Assembly: GCA_947175145.1 (NCBI GenBank)
Contig: CAMWLY010000005.1
Coordinates: forward strand, 1 to 55,465
Reading direction: 5' to 3'
DNA from: an uncultured Muribaculaceae bacterium
GTDB lineage: Bacteria > Bacteroidota > Bacteroidia > Bacteroidales > Muribaculaceae
Length of the DNA: 55,465 nucleotides
In this document: in pieces, positions 44,295-53,408 of the stretch
Layout: every line of letters begins with the position of its first letter
How positions within the stretch are numbered: the first letter of the stretch is position 1
Notes under the pieces: generated by a model
Told to the model about the DNA's origin: nothing
Databases searched by the model: none
What the model saw: only the letters and a program-made list of their open reading frames with translations
Program-made: the position numbers and the translations under genes

Positions 44295-44309
44295 TTAGGC
44301 ATAGAAAAT

Positions 44310-44340
44310 TTTGGCAAGTCCAAAAAAAGTTGTAATTTTG
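44310..44340 (+). promoter_or_regulatory. Promoter of the SRP RNA/tRNA-Thr unit
   Basis: TTTG (44310-44313), 19 bases, then TAATTTTG (44333-44340). The predicted start of transcription (44345-44347) coincides with the first G of the SRP RNA's terminal stem. Confidence 0.85.
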
Positions 44341-44344
44341 CATC

Positions 44345-44440
44345 GGGTGAGTCCTGCACGACCAGCTCCCCGTGAAATCCCCCAGATCTTGACCGAAGCA
44401 AGGGTAGCGGGTTGAGCGGTGCGATGCAGCAAGCTCGCCC
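44345..44440 (+). ncRNA. ffs: Signal recognition particle RNA (4.5S-like)
   Basis: About 96 bases folding into one long hairpin. The terminal stem GGGTGAG/CTCGCCC is followed by CTGC/GCAG, CC-A-GCTC/GAGC-GG and CCCG/CGGG helices, then an apical domain with CAG on the 5' side and AGCA on the 3' side of a symmetric loop. Ten bases separate these two boxes, as in E. coli 4.5S RNA domain IV, the Ffh-binding site. The apical sequence TCTTGACCGA departs from the usual GGAA-capped loop. Size, fold, promoter and terminator all fit a small bacterial SRP RNA that works with Ffh and FtsY in membrane targeting. A covariance-model search would confirm it. Confidence 0.8.
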
Positions 44441-44444
44441 ACCT

Positions 44445-44518
44445 GCCTCTTTAGCTCAGTTGGCCAGAGCACGTGATTTGTAATCTCGGGGTCGTTGGTT
44501 CGAATCCGACAAGAGGCT
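44445..44518 (+). tRNA. tRNA-Thr (anticodon TGT)
   Basis: A 74-base cloverleaf. The acceptor stem GCCTCTT/AAGAGGC is perfect, the D arm is GCTC..GAGC, the T arm is GTTGGTTCGAATCCGAC, and the discriminator is T. The anticodon loop TTTGTAA carries TGT, reading ACA-type threonine codons. The anticodon stem CGTGA/TCTCG contains one T-T mismatch. No CCA is encoded. It starts only four bases after the SRP RNA, so both are cut from one transcript. Confidence 0.93.
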
Positions 44519-44546
44519 CAAAATGTTTTTCATAATTTTGTTTTGG

Positions 44547-44578
44547 CGGCATGTTTAGTGATAAACGTGCCGTTTTTT
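44547..44578 (+). terminator. Terminator of the SRP RNA/tRNA-Thr unit
   Basis: CGGCATGTTTA, loop GTGA and TAAACGTGCCG form an 11-bp stem with one G-U pair, followed by six T residues. It lies 28 bases after the tRNA and 20 bases before the DUF4286 gene. Confidence 0.88.
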
Positions 44579-44597
44579 CAACCCGCAGAATTTCACC

Positions 44598-44915
44598 ATG
44601 TTTATCCACAATTCAAGCTTCATGATAGAGCGTGACAAGGAGGCTCAGTTTGTGAACTGGCTTCGCGACAAGATTGCCCGGCTTGAAGCCGACGGCAAAC
44701 TGCCCGCACACTCGAGAGTCACCGCCATGCGCGAAGCCGGCGGTGTAGATTACACCCTCGCCGAGGCGCAGACTGTGGCCTGGCAGACCGAGTTCCATAC
44801 ACACGAGGAAGCCCGGCAATGGAACTCTGAGGTTTTTGCCGACATCGCCGCTGAATTCGAACACCTTTACGCACCTCAGGCTCTTGTGTTCAACTCGATC
44901 TTCCGCGACATCTGA
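44598..44915 (+). CDS. DUF4286 family protein
   Basis: 105 residues, small, cytosolic and of unknown function. It matches the DUF4286 pattern of Bacteroidota: a beta-strand start (MFIHNSSFMI), a helix with FVNWLRDKIARL, a central TAMREAGGVDYTLAEAQTVAWQTEFHTHEEARQW and a C-terminal LVFNSIFRDI. It is usually found next to ruvC in this order of bacteria, as here (33-base gap), which hints at a conserved but unexplained link. A TAATTTTG box (44533-44540) inside the preceding terminator region might serve as its -7 element. Confidence 0.85.
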   Translation: MFIHNSSFMIERDKEAQFVNWLRDKIARLEADGKLPAHSRVTAMREAGGVDYTLAEAQTVAWQTEFHTHEEARQWNSEVFADIAAEFEHLYAPQALVFNSIFRDI

Positions 44916-44948
44916 CACCCTTTCAGTCTTTTTTACCGCAGGTGAATC

Positions 44949-45530
44949 ATGAATTACGAAAGGATAATTATGGGTATCGACCCGGGTACCAATGTGATGG
45001 GTTATGGTGTGCTCGGCATCAATGGCAAGCAACTCGATGTGCTGGTCATGGGTGTAATCGAGCTTTCTCGATTTGAAAGCCACTATAAGCGTCTGCACAG
45101 GATTTTCGAAAGGGTATCCGGGTTGGCCGCGCAATACCTGCCTGACGAAGTGGCTCTCGAAGCACCCTTCTTCGGCAAGAATGTGCAATCCATGCTCAAA
45201 CTCGGCCGAGCGCAGGGTGTGGCTATGGCCGCAGTGCTCAGCCGCGATATTCCGGTGGCCGAATATGCTCCCCGCACCGTGAAAATGGCTGTGACCGGCA
45301 ATGGTCAGGCCTCTAAGGAACAAGTGGCCAATATGCTTCAGCATCTGCTCAAAATCAAGGAGGAAATGCCTAAGCTACTCGATGCCACCGATGCATTGGC
45401 TGTGGCATTGACTCACTATTATGAAACCGGAAAGCCGGAGATTGCCAAAGGCCCGAAATCATGGACTGATTTCCTCAAAAAGAACCCTGACCGCATCGCC
45501 CCCCGCCGCACCCCAAAACTTAAAACCTAA
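44949..45530 (+). CDS. ruvC: Crossover junction endodeoxyribonuclease RuvC
   Basis: 193 residues. It resolves Holliday junctions with RuvAB. It has [14 protein letters not shown] (first catalytic Asp, residue 11), [20 protein letters not shown] (catalytic Glu and DNA-contacting loop) and [16 protein letters not shown] (final acidic pair). Length is standard with a short basic tail. It is last in its unit: the region after it (45531-45641) holds the promoter for deoC. Confidence 0.96.
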   Translation: MNYERIIMGIDPGTNVMGYGVLGINGKQLDVLVMGVIELSRFESHYKRLHRIFERVSGLAAQYLPDEVALEAPFFGKNVQSMLKLGRAQGVAMAAVLSRDIPVAEYAPRTVKMAVTGNGQASKEQVANMLQHLLKIKEEMPKLLDATDALAVALTHYYETGKPEIAKGPKSWTDFLKKNPDRIAPRRTPKLKT

Positions 45531-45541
45531 AACTAATCAAA

Positions 45542-45573
45542 TTTCGTAAAGCTCAATTTTTTCATTAAATTTG
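45542..45573 (+). promoter_or_regulatory. Promoter of the deoC-led operon
   Basis: TTTC (45542-45545), 20 bases, then TAAATTTG (45566-45573). Transcription should begin near 45580, giving a leader of about 60 bases before deoC. No clear operator palindrome is seen. Confidence 0.65.
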
Positions 45574-45641
45574 CGACTATCCCGTTTAGCGGCCTCTTCG
45601 ACCGTTGAACTCTACCATAGAAAAACAAATTCACACCCCAT

Positions 45642-46520
45642 ATGGACAGATATCAGGAAGTAATCGCAAAAAGCAAAGTCACTGTAGATGAGGCCGAAAT
45701 CAAGAAGGCTCTCGATAAGATTTTCGAAAATATTTCCGAACTTGAAACCCCGGAAGTTTATGCCGCCCTACTCGGCAGCATAGACCTGACTACCCTGTCG
45801 ACCGAGGACTCGGATCGTAGCGTAGCGAAATTCACCACACGTGTCAATGATTTCGATGAGGCATATCCGCAGTACCCCCACGTAGCGGCCATCTGCGTAT
45901 ACAGCAATTTTGCCGAAGTAGTGAAGAGTCATCTCGATGTGGAGGGTGTCGATGTGTGTGTGGTTGCCGCCGGCTTCCCCTCAAGTCAGACCTTTCAGGC
46001 GGTCAAGGTAGCCGATGTGGCTCTGGCTCGCGAGGCCGGTGCCGATGAAGTCGATATTGTGCTCAATATCGGAATGTTTCTCGACGGCAACTATGAAGAC
46101 CTCTGCGACGAGATTATCGAACTCAAGCACACAAGCAAGGGGGCGAAACTTAAGGTAATACTTGAGACAGGCGCGCTCAAGACTCCCGAACTTATCAAAG
46201 CGGCAAGCCTGCTCTCAATCTACAGCGGCGCTGATTTCATCAAGACCTCTACCGGCAAGGTTTATCCCGGTGCATCTCTTGAAGCGGCTTATGTGATGTG
46301 TCAGTGCATCCGCGAATATTATGAGCAGACCGGCAACCGCGTCGGCTTCAAAGCGGCCGGTGGCATACGCACTGCCGAAGATGCTGTGAAATATTACGCA
46401 GTGGTCAAGAATGTGCTCGGCGACGAATGGCTGACCCCTGAATATTTCCGTATTGGCGCAAGCTCGCTGGCCAACGCCATGCTTTCAAAACTTGAAAATA
46501 AGGAAGTTAAATTCTTCTGA
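45642..46520 (+). CDS. deoC: Deoxyribose-phosphate aldolase
   Basis: A 292-residue cytosolic class I aldolase splitting 2-deoxyribose-5-phosphate into glyceraldehyde-3-phosphate and acetaldehyde, the end step of DNA-sugar breakdown. The (beta/alpha)8 barrel shows GADEVDIVLNIGMFLDG, KVILETGALK, the Schiff-base lysine in ADFIKTSTGK and the second active-site lysine in GFKAAGGIR. An N-terminal extension of about 40 residues is normal for the longer DeoC form. It is the first gene of a row continuing into a secreted nuclease-like enzyme 30 bases downstream with no terminator between them. That placement suggests it serves deoxynucleosides released by the following genes. Confidence 0.95.
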   Translation: MDRYQEVIAKSKVTVDEAEIKKALDKIFENISELETPEVYAALLGSIDLTTLSTEDSDRSVAKFTTRVNDFDEAYPQYPHVAAICVYSNFAEVVKSHLDVEGVDVCVVAAGFPSSQTFQAVKVADVALAREAGADEVDIVLNIGMFLDGNYEDLCDEIIELKHTSKGAKLKVILETGALKTPELIKAASLLSIYSGADFIKTSTGKVYPGASLEAAYVMCQCIREYYEQTGNRVGFKAAGGIRTAEDAVKYYAVVKNVLGDEWLTPEYFRIGASSLANAMLSKLENKEVKFF

Positions 46521-46549
46521 TACCGAACACCAAGAGAAAACCGACAGAT

Positions 46550-47614
46550 ATGAAACGAGTCAGCACCTTTCTGCTCAGCGCGTTGCTTCTGCTCACAGCC
46601 GCTGCAGGTTTTGCGCAAGATCGCAAGATGGCCACTTTCGGTGTGGCTTTCTATAACCTCGAGAACTTATTTGACACCATCAACAACAATGGCAAATATG
46701 ATTTTGAGTTCTCGCCCAAAGGGGATCACAAGTGGGATTCCCATAAGTATAAATCAAAGATTAACCGCATGGCCTACGCCATCTCCCAGATGCCGACCAA
46801 GACCACACCTCTGGGTCCGGCGGTAATCGGAGTGAGCGAGATTGAAAATATCACCGTGCTTGAGGATTTGGTGAATGCGGAGCCTATCCGCGATCTGGGG
46901 CTCAAGATTGTGCACCATGATTCTCCCGACCGTCGCGGTGTCGATGTGGGCCTGCTCTATAACCCTCAGCTTTTCAGAGTGCTCAAGGTTGAGAACCGCC
47001 CGCTGGTTATCCCGGAATATCCCGAATTCAAGACCCGCGACCAGATGGTGGTTATCGGTCTGATGGGGAATAAGGTTACCGGCTATTCGCGTGTGGCGGT
47101 GATTGTAAACCACTGGCCGTCGCGCCGCGGAGGTGAGGCTCAGTCAAGCTGGCTGCGCGAAGCTGCCGCCGCTCTCAATAAGCAGATTGCCGATGAACTC
47201 ACAGCTCAATATCCCGATATGGGTATCATAACCCTCGGTGACTTCAACGATGACCCCTTCAATAAATCGACTTCTGAAATCCTCGGCGCCGTGCGCGACA
47301 TCAACAAGGTAAAACCCGGCGGTTTCTACAACCCCTTCTGGGAAAAACTCGACAAGGGTATCGGCTCTTACATATACCGCGGCGGCTGGAATCTCTTCGA
47401 CCAGATTATCATCAATGAGAACCTGGTCAACGGCAAGGGCGGTCTTAAATTTCACGCTGCCGAAGTCCTCAACAAACCGTTTCTGCTCCAGCAAGACGGC
47501 CAGTACAAAGGATACCCGCTGCGCACATTCTCAGGTGGTGCCTGGACCGACGGATACTCAGACCATCTCCCCACAGAGATATTCCTGGTTAAAGAGGTGC
47601 AGACTCAACAGTAA
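46550..47614 (+). CDS. Secreted endonuclease/exonuclease/phosphatase family enzyme
   Basis: 354 residues with a signal peptide (about 1-21, ending GFA). The metal-dependent EEP fold has all the landmark motifs: FYNLENLFDT (about 30-39), GVSEIEN with the metal-binding Glu, SPDRRGVDVGLLYN, VNHWPSRRGG, GDFNDDP and a terminal YSDHLP with the catalytic Asp-His. Family members are DNases, RNases or phosphodiesterases; the secreted EEP nucleases ExeM and Xds degrade extracellular DNA. Nuclease activity here is inferred mainly from its neighbours (deoC, receptor, endonuclease I). It could alternatively act as a phosphodiesterase or phosphatase on released nucleotides. Confidence 0.9.
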   Translation: MKRVSTFLLSALLLLTAAAGFAQDRKMATFGVAFYNLENLFDTINNNGKYDFEFSPKGDHKWDSHKYKSKINRMAYAISQMPTKTTPLGPAVIGVSEIENITVLEDLVNAEPIRDLGLKIVHHDSPDRRGVDVGLLYNPQLFRVLKVENRPLVIPEYPEFKTRDQMVVIGLMGNKVTGYSRVAVIVNHWPSRRGGEAQSSWLREAAAALNKQIADELTAQYPDMGIITLGDFNDDPFNKSTSEILGAVRDINKVKPGGFYNPFWEKLDKGIGSYIYRGGWNLFDQIIINENLVNGKGGLKFHAAEVLNKPFLLQQDGQYKGYPLRTFSGGAWTDGYSDHLPTEIFLVKEVQTQQ

Positions 47615-47672
47615 CTCAACCGGGGAATATTAATCACAATACCATCATAAAACAACAAAACAACCATACAAC

Positions 47673-50522
47673 ATGAGAATCAGATTGACACTGCTCGTTT
47701 TGCTGTGTGCCCTGCTTCCCTCGCTGGCATTAGCCCAGACAGGAATCAAGGGAACAGTAGTCGACGCACAAACTGGCCGGCCGGTTGCTGACGCGAACCT
47801 ATTGCTCGCCGACCAGGCTATCTTTGTGGTGAGCGGACCTGATGGATCTTTCACCATAAGCAATGCCGCTCCCGGCTCTGATGTGCTCGAAATTATAGCA
47901 TCAGGTTTCGAAGATGCTTTCGTAGACATCAAACTCACCGATGGACTGATGAACAACCTCGGTGAAATCAAGCTCAATCCTTCGGGTTTTGAAGCCGGTG
48001 CCCTGAATTCAGACAATTTCCTTTTCAACGAGGAGGAAATTCTCGAAGATGAGGGTATCGGGCAGTCTATCGGCACTATCCAGGGTGCTACCGACGATGT
48101 GTATTATTCGACCGCGAACTATAACTTCTCGATAGTGAGATTCCGCAACCGCGGTTACAATCAGACATGGCAGACAGGTTATGTCAACGGCTTCAACCTC
48201 AACGATGCGATGCGCGGTCAGTTTAACTTCTCAATGTTCGGCGGCATGACATCGTCGGCATTCCGCAACCGCTCTACAGAAATCGGACAGGCGCCCGCCG
48301 CCTTCGGTTATGGCTCCATCGGAGGTTCCACAAGCGTGACTACCTATGCTTCGGAGTATGCTCCCGGCTGGAAAGGCTCCCTGGCATATACTAACTCAAA
48401 CTATATGCTGCGCGCGATGCTGCAGTATGCCACCGGCCTTAACAAGCATGGCTGGGCGTTCACAGCCTCAATTATCGGCCGCTACGCTCCCGAGGGTGTG
48501 ATCGAAGGCACTTTCTACAACTCATTCGGCTATTTCCTGGGTCTGCAGAAGGTATTCAACGACAAACACTCTCTCAACCTGTCGACCTGGGGCGCTCCCA
48601 CTCAGCGCGCCACTAATTCGGCCGCCACTCAGGAGGCTTACGACCTGGCAGGCTCTAACCTCTACAACCCATCTTGGGGTTATCTCGATGGCAAAAAGAA
48701 ATCATCGAAAATTGTGGAGAGTTTCGACCCATCGGTTATGCTTAACTGGATTTGGAAACCGAAGTTCGGCACCCGACTGAACACCGGTCTCGCTTTCCGC
48801 TCCAACAATTATTCTTCATCGGCTCTCAACTGGTATCAGTCTGCAGACCCGCGCCCCGACTACTACCGCAATCTCCCTTCATACTTCCGCCCCACTGCCG
48901 ACCCGGAGCTCGATCCCGAACTCTATGCAGCGCAGCTTGCTCAGCAGGAGTATGTGGCTGATTACTGGGGTGGCGCCAAATCTCACCGCCAGATTGACTG
49001 GAACTCACTCTATCAGGCCAACAGACTCAACTGCCTGCAATATGACCGCGACCCCGACCTCAAGGGACAATCTTCTTATATCCTCGAAAACAGGCATTCA
49101 AATTTCAATGCATATATGCTCCAGTCCACACTGGATCATCGCTTCTCGGATATCCTGACCCTTCAGGGAGGTGTAAACGCTACATTTACCGATGCACGCT
49201 ATTACAAGACTGTGCGCGACCTGCTCGGCGGCGAGTTCTGGCGCGATGTTGACAATTTCTCCGAACGCGATTTCGCAGGCGATGTAAATATCATGCAGAA
49301 TGACCTCGACAATCCCAACCGCAGAGTCGGCAAGGGGGATAAGTTCGGTTATGATTACTACATTCGCAACTGGAATGCAGGTGTGTGGCTGCAGAATCAA
49401 ATCACCACAACCTACTGGAATGTGAATTACGCAGCTGAATTCTCATGGACTGATTTCTGGCGCCACGGCAATATGCGCAATGGCCGCGCCCCCGGCGATG
49501 AGAATGGTCTTGACCATAACGGCAACCCGGCAGCCGTGCAGTCTTTAGGTAAAGGCAAGGAACACTCTTTCTTCAACTGGGGTGTTAAAGCAGGCGCTAC
49601 TTATAAGATTGATGGCCGCAATTACATAACCGCACATGCCGGCTACGGAACTCGCGCCCCTCTACCCAATGATGCTTACATCTCTCCAAGAACCAAGGAT
49701 ACCGCAGTGCCCGAACTCAAGAGCGAACGATATTTATCAGCCGACCTCTCATACACCTGGAATTATCCCCGCTTCCGCGGTTCAATCACCGGATTCTACA
49801 CCCAGATGTGGGACGGCATGAAACGCTCAGGATTCTATGATTATGAGCTCTCTTCATTTATGAATTATGCCATGTCGGGAGTGGAAACTCTCTATCAGGG
49901 CATAGAACTCGGAATGCAGTATAAGATTCTGAGCAACCTCTCGGCTACATTTGCCGGCACTCTGGCCAAGTACCAGTACAACAATAATCCGCTCGGCACC
50001 CGAAGCTATGAAAATGGTTCGAAAGAAGATGTGACCCGCCGCGTCTATCTGAAGCATTATCATGTGGGTGGCACTCCTGAAACTGCCATGTCGATCGGTC
50101 TGAACTACAATATCAAACAGTGGTTCTTCGAAGTCAACGCACAGTGGTTTGGCGACGCATATTACGACATCTCACCCTCACGCCACGAAGAGATGCCGGG
50201 ACTCTGGAAACTCTGTGTGCCCACAGCCGACAAAACCGCTGAAGAAATCTACAGAGAGAAACGCGATGAAATCGCTTATCAGGATCATCTCAACTCAGAG
50301 TGGGTGATGAACCTTTCTATAGGTAAGATTATCTACACCAAATTCGGTTCTGTAAATATCAACCTCTCTGTAAACAACCTGCTCAATAACCGCAATATAC
50401 AGACCAACGGTTATCAGGAGGGTAAGTTCGATTATACCAACTACGATGTCAACAAGTTCCCAAACAAGGTCTGGTACGCACAGGGAACTCGTGTATTCCT
50501 GAACTTAGGCATCAAATTCTGA
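47673..50522 (+). CDS. TonB-dependent receptor with carboxypeptidase-like N-terminus
   Basis: 949 residues, outer membrane. A signal peptide (about 1-22) precedes a CarboxypepD_reg-like domain (about 23-105: GIKGTVVDAQTGRPVADANLLLAD), a plug-like region (about 120-215: FRNRGYNQTWQTGYVNGFNLNDAMRG, FGYGSIGGSTSV) and a large beta barrel ending in FLNLGIKF with a terminal aromatic residue. It lacks a SusD partner gene; instead two other lipoproteins follow at once (5-base gap). Together with the flanking nucleases, uptake of DNA fragments, oligonucleotides or a breakdown product is the inferred role. A receptor for another ligand cannot be excluded. Confidence 0.92.
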   Translation: MRIRLTLLVLLCALLPSLALAQTGIKGTVVDAQTGRPVADANLLLADQAIFVVSGPDGSFTISNAAPGSDVLEIIASGFEDAFVDIKLTDGLMNNLGEIKLNPSGFEAGALNSDNFLFNEEEILEDEGIGQSIGTIQGATDDVYYSTANYNFSIVRFRNRGYNQTWQTGYVNGFNLNDAMRGQFNFSMFGGMTSSAFRNRSTEIGQAPAAFGYGSIGGSTSVTTYASEYAPGWKGSLAYTNSNYMLRAMLQYATGLNKHGWAFTASIIGRYAPEGVIEGTFYNSFGYFLGLQKVFNDKHSLNLSTWGAPTQRATNSAATQEAYDLAGSNLYNPSWGYLDGKKKSSKIVESFDPSVMLNWIWKPKFGTRLNTGLAFRSNNYSSSALNWYQSADPRPDYYRNLPSYFRPTADPELDPELYAAQLAQQEYVADYWGGAKSHRQIDWNSLYQANRLNCLQYDRDPDLKGQSSYILENRHSNFNAYMLQSTLDHRFSDILTLQGGVNATFTDARYYKTVRDLLGGEFWRDVDNFSERDFAGDVNIMQNDLDNPNRRVGKGDKFGYDYYIRNWNAGVWLQNQITTTYWNVNYAAEFSWTDFWRHGNMRNGRAPGDENGLDHNGNPAAVQSLGKGKEHSFFNWGVKAGATYKIDGRNYITAHAGYGTRAPLPNDAYISPRTKDTAVPELKSERYLSADLSYTWNYPRFRGSITGFYTQMWDGMKRSGFYDYELSSFMNYAMSGVETLYQGIELGMQYKILSNLSATFAGTLAKYQYNNNPLGTRSYENGSKEDVTRRVYLKHYHVGGTPETAMSIGLNYNIKQWFFEVNAQWFGDAYYDISPSRHEEMPGLWKLCVPTADKTAEEIYREKRDEIAYQDHLNSEWVMNLSIGKIIYTKFGSVNINLSVNNLLNNRNIQTNGYQEGKFDYTNYDVNKFPNKVWYAQGTRVFLNLGIKF

Positions 50523-50527
50523 TCATT

Positions 50528-51658
50528 ATGAAATTCACAGCAATAATACGCAATATCTCGCTTGCGGCCATCATGGCTACAGCGCTCACCGCATGCGATG
50601 ACTTCAAGGCTGAACCTCCGATTATACTACCGGAGGGTGGTGCCGTGGGCTCCGGACTCTGGAATGACCCCCTGACTGCATATCAGGTGCAGATCGGCTC
50701 TGTCAATGAGGAGATGGAAGAGATCTGGGCCACAGGATATATCGTGGGTGTGGTCAACACCGAAATCGGCAATACCCTCAATCAGCGCTGCGCGCAGTTT
50801 GAACCTGCTTTCAACGAGGATAAGAATATGCTTATCTCCATCTATACACCTACAGAGCTTAAGGAGAAATTCATGGTTACTGAAATCGATGAAGAATCCG
50901 GCGAAGAGGTGGTAGTATCAGATACCCGCTGGGAACATGTAGCGACAGTGCAGCTCCCCTCAGGCAACTGCCGCAACGACCTGAATCTCGCCTCTAATCC
51001 GGGCAACCTGGGACGTCAGGTCACAATTCACGGCACCGTTGGTGTGAAATACTGCGGCTGCTATGGTGTGAAGGGTGTAAATGATTATGAGTGGGGCGCA
51101 GTCGGCAAGGAGCCGGTGGTGCTCCCGGCTATCACAGGACCATTCTTTGTGGACTGGGATCAGGCCGCAACTATCGAACCCTGGCTGAATCAGGGCTGGA
51201 AGAAAGTCGCTGTCAAAGGTGGTCTCTCCGGCTGGTATATCAAGACTTTCAGCGGAAATAACTATGTGACCACAAGCGCATATCTCGGCTCGGCTACCGG
51301 TGGCCCGTATGAAAACTGGCTCATCACTCCGGCTATCGACCTCGATGCCCTGACCGACAAGACGCTGAGCTTTATAACTCAGGCTGCTTATTCATGCCCC
51401 GACCCGAGTTATCTCGAGGTCTATGTGATGTCTACTGACAATCCGACCAAGGCGGAACTCAACAAGCTTGAAGCAACTATCGCCACACCGCCGGAAGGCT
51501 CGGCTTACAGCCAGTGGATTAATTCCGGCACTCTCGACCTCTCGGGATTCAGCGGAACCATATATATCGGTTGGAAATATTATTCGGCTCATGGCGGTTC
51601 GGGATTTTCTACAACCTTCTGCATCGATGACATCAATGTAGGCAACGCACAACCCTGA
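50528..51658 (+). CDS. DUF6359/choice-of-anchor-J lipoprotein
   Basis: 376 residues with a lipobox LTAC (Cys23). The first domain (about 35-180) has the DUF6359 pattern: an alternating strand with IWATGYIVGVVN, ATVQLPSG, LNLASNPGNLGRQVTIHGTVG, then CGCYGVKGVNDYEW, consistent with an OB-like barrel. The second domain (about 195-370) is a choice-of-anchor-J-type jelly roll (WLNQGWKKVAVKGG, YENWLITPAIDLDAL, GWKYYSAHGGSGFSTTFCIDDINV), usually ligand-binding. Lying five bases after the receptor gene, it is a candidate surface partner that captures the substrate. Confidence 0.82.
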   Translation: MKFTAIIRNISLAAIMATALTACDDFKAEPPIILPEGGAVGSGLWNDPLTAYQVQIGSVNEEMEEIWATGYIVGVVNTEIGNTLNQRCAQFEPAFNEDKNMLISIYTPTELKEKFMVTEIDEESGEEVVVSDTRWEHVATVQLPSGNCRNDLNLASNPGNLGRQVTIHGTVGVKYCGCYGVKGVNDYEWGAVGKEPVVLPAITGPFFVDWDQAATIEPWLNQGWKKVAVKGGLSGWYIKTFSGNNYVTTSAYLGSATGGPYENWLITPAIDLDALTDKTLSFITQAAYSCPDPSYLEVYVMSTDNPTKAELNKLEATIATPPEGSAYSQWINSGTLDLSGFSGTIYIGWKYYSAHGGSGFSTTFCIDDINVGNAQP

Positions 51659-51693
51659 ATCAGGTGACCATAATTAAAACAAAACACTAAGAA

Positions 51694-53403
51694 ATGAAAC
51701 TCAATATATTTCATGGTGCGCTGGCATCGCTGGCCATGGCAACACTCCTTATCGGCTGTCAGGCCAATATGGATGCTCCGGAACTCAAGGTACCGGTGGC
51801 CGATTTAACTGCCAATACCACTATACTCGAATTGAAGCAGGCCTACGAGGGTAAGACCGGCCTGGTGGTTCGTCCCGGCACTGAATTAACCGACGAGACC
51901 GGAGAGATTATCGGTGGCGAAAGATGCGTGATTCATGGTCGTGTGGTATCTTCAGATGCCACCGGCAATATCTATAAGTCTCTGGTAATACAGGATGAGA
52001 CCGCAGCATTGGCTTTCTCCATCAATCAGGGCAGCCTCTACAATGACTACCGCCTCGGACAGGACGTGGTGGTCGACATGACCGGCCTGACTATCGGATA
52101 TTACCGCGGTCTGCAGCAGATTGGCTCGCTCAATGAATTTTCCGATGGCGAACCTCAGCTCGGCTTCATGGCTTATGACCGCTGGGTAGATGCCGCACAT
52201 CTCAACGGGCTCCCCAATCCTGATTTCTCCGATGTGAAAATCAATTCCGGCTACCCAGATGCAAACGCATATTGCATAGTGATGAATGATTTCGATGAAG
52301 TCAATCAGGCCACTCTCCCCGAGATGCAGAGCCAGCTTGTGGAGTTCCGCAATGTGCATTTCAACATTGTGCCCGGCGAAGAGACTTACGCTCCCTTCCA
52401 GGAGTCGGTGAACCGCACGCTTGTCGATGCCAACGGCAAGACTCTGACAGTCCGCAACTCCGGTTATTCAAATTTCTACACACAGTTACTACCGGAGGGT
52501 ACCGGCGCTGTTCGCGGCATTCTCTCTTACTATGGCAGCGACTGGCAACTTGTGCTCCGCAGCCTGAGCGATGTGATGATTACCACCAAGGGTCAGGAAT
52601 CAGATCCCTTCACCACAGCCGACATCACCGGCAATCAATTTGAAGGCTATCAGGGCTGGTCTGTAGGTTACATAGTCGGTTCTGTGAAAGCCGGTGTGTC
52701 TGCCGTGAACTCAGCAGCCGATGTGGTGTTTGGAGCCGCCGGTGCGGAACTTGACAACAATCTGCTAATCGCAGCATCTGCAGGAGAGACTGACTATACC
52801 CGCTGTGCTATTGTGCAATTGCCGCTCAACAGCGCACTCCGCTACAGTGCCAACCTGCTCGATAACCCCGGTGTCATAGGCAAGGAACTCAAAGTCTATG
52901 GTACTCTCGGATTCGACCTGGGATTGCCGGGTGTGGTTAATCCGAAGAGCGCACGCGGTGAATTCCTGATTGACGGCAAAGTTCCTTCTGATGGCTCGGA
53001 AGCTCCTGCAGCCGCCGGCTCCGGCACAGAAAATGACCCGTATAATGTAACTGCTGTCATGGAATCAACCACCGACATGAGCGATGTCTGGGTGGAAGGC
53101 TATGTGGCCGGTTATGTGATCAGCGGTGACTTCACGCAGGCCACTTGCCAATTCTCGGCCGATGAAGTGGCCGGCTCAAGCAACTGGCTCAACCAGAGCA
53201 ATGTGATTCTCTCCGGTGTAAAGGCCGCGGTGGCCAATGTGGAGAATTCGGTGCCATGCCAGCTCAATGCCAAGTCGCGCCCGATGCTTGGACTCAAGGA
53301 TCACCCGGAAGTGTTCGGCACCCGTGTGAAAGTAAAGTGCAAGGTCGCTTCTTATCTCGGTGTGCGCGGTGTGCGCAATATCTCTGAGGTAGTTATACTC
53401 TGA
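51694..53403 (+). CDS. DUF5689/DUF6359 lipoprotein with OB-like repeats
   Basis: 569 residues with a lipobox LIGC (Cys22). Three units are visible: a DUF5689-like domain (about 40-300: TTILELKQAYEG, CVIHGRVVSSDATGNIYKSLVIQDETAALAF, LGQDVVVDMTGLTIGYYRGLQQIG) and two DUF6359-like units (about 305-430 and 440-569: VGYIVGSV, LLDNPGVIGKELKVYGTLG; VWVEGYVAGYVISG, LKDHPEVFGTRVKVKCKVASYLGVRGVRNISEV). The strand pattern resembles OB folds, common nucleic-acid binders. Placed between the receptor and endonuclease I, a role in holding DNA at the surface is plausible but unproven. Confidence 0.82.
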   Translation: MKLNIFHGALASLAMATLLIGCQANMDAPELKVPVADLTANTTILELKQAYEGKTGLVVRPGTELTDETGEIIGGERCVIHGRVVSSDATGNIYKSLVIQDETAALAFSINQGSLYNDYRLGQDVVVDMTGLTIGYYRGLQQIGSLNEFSDGEPQLGFMAYDRWVDAAHLNGLPNPDFSDVKINSGYPDANAYCIVMNDFDEVNQATLPEMQSQLVEFRNVHFNIVPGEETYAPFQESVNRTLVDANGKTLTVRNSGYSNFYTQLLPEGTGAVRGILSYYGSDWQLVLRSLSDVMITTKGQESDPFTTADITGNQFEGYQGWSVGYIVGSVKAGVSAVNSAADVVFGAAGAELDNNLLIAASAGETDYTRCAIVQLPLNSALRYSANLLDNPGVIGKELKVYGTLGFDLGLPGVVNPKSARGEFLIDGKVPSDGSEAPAAAGSGTENDPYNVTAVMESTTDMSDVWVEGYVAGYVISGDFTQATCQFSADEVAGSSNWLNQSNVILSGVKAAVANVENSVPCQLNAKSRPMLGLKDHPEVFGTRVKVKCKVASYLGVRGVRNISEVVIL

Positions 53404-53408
53404 TTATT

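Noticed and set aside
44613-45344. Minus-strand frame of 243 codons opposite DUF4286 and ruvC
   Set aside because: It covers two well-supported genes on the other strand and resembles no protein family.
47673-53403. Classical SusC/SusD polysaccharide utilisation locus
   Set aside because: No SusD-like TPR lipoprotein and no glycoside hydrolase in the row; the enzymes present are nuclease-type.
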